NCBI RefSeq assembly: GCF_029227915.1
Contig: NC_079886.1
Span: forward strand, 7,006,001-7,070,000
Source: Hydractinia symbiolongicarpus
Lineage: Eukaryota; Cnidaria; Hydrozoa; Anthoathecata; Hydractiniidae
DNA: 64,000 nucleotides
Direction: 5' to 3'
Shown: piece after piece, positions 61,497-64,000 of the stretch
How the letters are laid out: each line of letters starts with the position of its first letter
Numbering within the stretch: the stretch's first letter is position 1
The notes under the pieces: generated by a model
The model's input: the letters and a program-made list of their open reading frames with translations, nothing else
Database searches by the model: none
What the model was told of the DNA's origin: nothing
Translations under genes and position numbers: made by a program

Positions 61497-61821
61497 TTCT
61501 TCTTCTTCTTCTTCTTCTTCTTCTTCTTCTTCTTCTTCTTCTTCTTCTTCTTCTTCTTCTTCTTCTTCTTCTTTTTCTTCTTCTTCTTCTTCGTCTTCTT
61601 CTTCTTCTTCTTCTTCTTCTTTTTCTTCTTCTTCTTCTTCTTCTTCTTCTTCTTCTTCTTCTTCTTCTTCTTCTTCTTCTTCTTCTTCTTCTTCTTCTTC
61701 TTCTTCTTCTTCTTCTTCTTCTTCTTCTTCTTCTTCTTCTTTTTCTTCTTCTTCTTCTTCGTCTTCTTCTTCTTCTTCTTCTTCTTCTTCTTCTTCTTTT
61801 TCTTCTTCTTCTTCTTCTTCT

Positions 61822-61868
<47 letters not shown>

Positions 61869-61929
61869 TTCTTCTTCTTCTTCTTCTTCTTCTTCTTCTT
61901 CTTCTTCTTCTTCTTCTTCTTCTTCTTCT

Positions 61930-62000
<71 letters not shown>

Positions 62001-62086
62001 TTCTTCTTCTTCTTCTTCTTCTTCTTCTTCTTCTTCTTCTTCTTCTTCTTCTTCTTCTTCTTCTTCTTCTTCTTCTTCTTCTTCTT
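61497..62086. repeat. (TTC)n/(GAA)n microsatellite, 590 bp
   Basis: There are about 197 TTC units on the plus strand, interrupted by a few TTTTTC, CGTCTT and TTCCTC variants. Poly-Glu and poly-Lys reading frames on the minus strand are artefacts. Long GAA/TTC tracts can form triplex DNA. Confidence 0.97.
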
Positions 62087-63001
62087 GGTTAAATACATTG
62101 CACTGCTGTTTATCCAAACTTAAATTAAAAAACTCATTTTTTATTTGAAAAATATAATGCAATGTCTTCTAAAAACATCTGGAATATAAATATAGTTTAT
62201 GATAATACGTTAGATAACCGCAACAAATTTAATTTTATCTTACCTCAAATCAGACAACTCGGTTAAAATGAGACATCATACGTACAATCAGACACAACAG
62301 ACATGATATGTGTTTCTGTTTATTTGATTGTAGTTATAGTACCGCTGTAAATTCGTGTGTTCTCATTTTGCTGAAGAATCTTTACCAACAACTCTTGAAG
62401 AATTACTACTGGTAGTTTATTTAAAACAAAAGTTGATTCAGTCGGGTTGGTAACGCTTCTCTTGTTTTTTGTTGTTTATGTTGTTGTTGTTATTTTTGTT
62501 TTGTTTTCATTTATTGACAGTGCAGCTTTTTTTGTAATTATGTTTGACATTTTAAAAAGTTTTTTTTGGGAATTGTTATTTTAAAATTGTCAAAATGTAA
62601 GTAGCATTGCTTTCTTTGAATGAAGTACAAATCAGTTGAGATTATTTAAATATAAATTTATATTAAATTCCTTTCTTTTTTCATTTCTTTTTTTTATATG
62701 TATTCTTATTTTTGTTTTTGTTCTCGTTGGTAGCAATAAAAGTTATTGGGCGGTTGTGTGGACGGTCTAGCAAATTCAGTGCGTTCAAAATTCTTAAATG
62801 TTTATAATTGTCTGTGACTTGACTCCGTTCCACGGTCTGTTCTCTTAACACCAAGTTGCATTCTAATTTTTTAACATCTGATTGGCTATCTTTTTAGATC
62901 CAAGAATAAATAAATAAATTAATAAATAAGGATCGACTCAACGTTTCTAAAACATACACCCATCGACATAGAAATGATCTATCTAGCACGAGTTAAGTGA
63001 C
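62087..63001. other. Upstream region of the second Cys-loop receptor gene
   Basis: No coding sequence was recognised. It should contain promoter and 5' UTR of the gene starting at 63002; no promoter element could be assigned. Confidence 0.45.
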
Positions 63002-63694
63002 ATGGAACAATTCTTTTACCGACTGGTTGCTATGGCAGTATTGTTGTTGCTATATTTGGATATAAGCAGTTCAGCCAATGAAAAGTTAGATAAAGTAAAG
63101 AACAAGACGAAAGAACCTAAGGAAGAATTAGAAAACAAATATATAACAGATCCTGCCAGCGCACAGTGGCAAATTCAATGTGGAAAATTGAATTGGTCAA
63201 TTAGCGATGGATGGTAAGTGTTTTTTCCTCACTTTTAATTCCACTTACCAGGAATAATTTTTTTTTTCTGATTTTGATTTAGTCATACAATATAAAGTTG
63301 TATATGTTATTATATTTTAAATTTTTCCAATAACATCTTTACAACTATTAAATGGTACAGCTTGCTGTCAAACGTACTACATTTTAAAATGGAGCCCTTG
63401 ATTAATACATAAGTTTTTAGGCGACTATTTCCTGATTATTTTTTCACCGTGGTTTGATGAGATTGATGTTGTTGTTGTTTTTGAGCGAAAATACTATTGC
63501 GGTGTTTCTAAAATTAGCTATAATAAAGTTGCCTGTCTAATTTCATAGAGAATATAGCGATCAAAATGTCTCCAGATTTGATTGATGAATTTAGCTGGTG
63601 TAAGATTTAATTTGTTCTTTTCTTAGCAATATCTCTGGTCTACTGCATTCGCTGTTATTAAATTACGATAAAAGACTACGACCTTTAATGGACA
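63002..63694 (+). CDS. Second Cys-loop receptor subunit, first two exons (3' truncated by window)
   Basis: Exon 63002-63213 starts at ATG and encodes a signal peptide (MEQFFYRLVAMAVLLLLYL), then a Lys/Glu-rich segment and WQIQCGKLNWSISDG, ending at GATG|GTAAGT in phase 2. Exon 63627-63694 starts after a TTCTTTTCTTAG acceptor, keeps phase and encodes NISGLLHSLLLNYDKRLRPLMD, the LLxxYDxRLRP motif at the start of the ligand-binding domain of Cys-loop receptors. It ends at a GTACGT donor in phase 1. The next exon was not found in the window. The gene is divergent from the minus-strand Cys-loop gene about 18 kb to the left. Confidence 0.72.
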
Positions 63695-64000
63695 GTACGT
63701 TATTTTCATTGTTCATTCTGTTATCTGCGTATTTCTCTTTTAATACACAGCCTGGGACGTCGAAACGTTTTAAACTTAGTTACCATTAAAACCCGTAATT
63801 GGTGCGCAATTGTTGCTAAGATTGAAAGATCTCTACAACATTTGTTGTACACATCCTCTGTGTCACTTTGTTGGACAACATGTGTTTGGAAGAAAATTGT
63901 AACGGTGGCTGTTGTACATCAGTTGCTCAATTATTTTTATGTTTATAGAAACCGACATGTGGGCCACATACTATTTTACTTCTTATACGTAGCAAGACCA
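63695..64000 (+). other. Intron of the second Cys-loop receptor gene
   Basis: Two acceptor-like AGs (about 63751 and 63949) were tested in phase 1, and both run quickly into stops. The sequence is treated as intron running out of the window. Confidence 0.45.

Noticed and set aside
61431-62162. Poly-Glu and poly-Lys open frames
   Set aside because: Pure GAA/TTC microsatellite translation with no conserved flanking domain or splice structure.
63740-64000. Next exon of the second Cys-loop receptor after AG at about 63751 or 63949
   Set aside because: Both give an early stop in the required phase and no LBD motif.

Overview
The window is eukaryotic nuclear DNA: AT-rich, with many short protein-coding exons bounded by GT/AG splice sites, long non-coding stretches and abundant transposable-element debris. 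The gene content (a receptor guanylate cyclase homologue, an LRR-EGF cell-surface receptor, two Cys-loop receptors) and the repeat content (a Penelope-like element with a GIY-YIG domain, PIF/Harbinger, Helitrons, TTAA-flanked MITEs) suggest an invertebrate animal, most likely a cnidarian and possibly a hydrozoan. That assignment is inference; nothing here fixes the species.

Layout. (1) 1-12.8 kb, plus strand: 17 exons of a receptor guanylate cyclase-like gene whose 5' end lies outside the window. Ligand-binding domain, transmembrane helix, kinase-homology domain, dimerisation helix and cyclase domain are all present, but nearly every catalytic residue of the cyclase domain is replaced, so it looks like a pseudo-cyclase receptor. 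(2) 12.8-17.6 kb: no gene seen. (3) 17.6-21.4 kb, minus strand: a complete LRR-EGF transmembrane receptor. Its ectodomain and membrane helix are on one 3-kb exon, and three small exons add a tail with tandem YxxL/I/V motifs resembling ITAMs. (4) 23.9-36.3 kb: a transposon graveyard. It holds a mini-Helitron leading into a 764-bp TGTC microsatellite, a decayed Helitron Rep/helicase, a tRNA-like SINE, a decayed PIF/Harbinger transposase, a 2.5-kb DNA transposon with array-type terminal inverted repeats and a 7-bp target duplication, and a Penelope-like retroelement. (5) 37.5-45.0 kb, minus strand: eight exons of an anion-type Cys-loop receptor, with tandem mini-Helitrons and a MITE in its introns. 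(6) 46.3-47.7 kb: two head-to-tail 0.74-kb Helitron-like elements rich in TGACGTCA palindromes. (7) 47.7-63 kb: no gene seen, with SINE and MITE copies and a 590-bp TTC/GAA tract. (8) 63.0 kb to the end, plus strand: the first two exons of a second Cys-loop receptor, cut by the window edge.

The four genes all encode cell-surface receptors but form no evident pathway. The two Cys-loop receptor genes are divergently oriented about 18 kb apart, consistent with a dispersed receptor cluster. Exon boundaries were read by eye from splice consensus, reading-phase continuity and family motifs; no alignment or transcript data were available.
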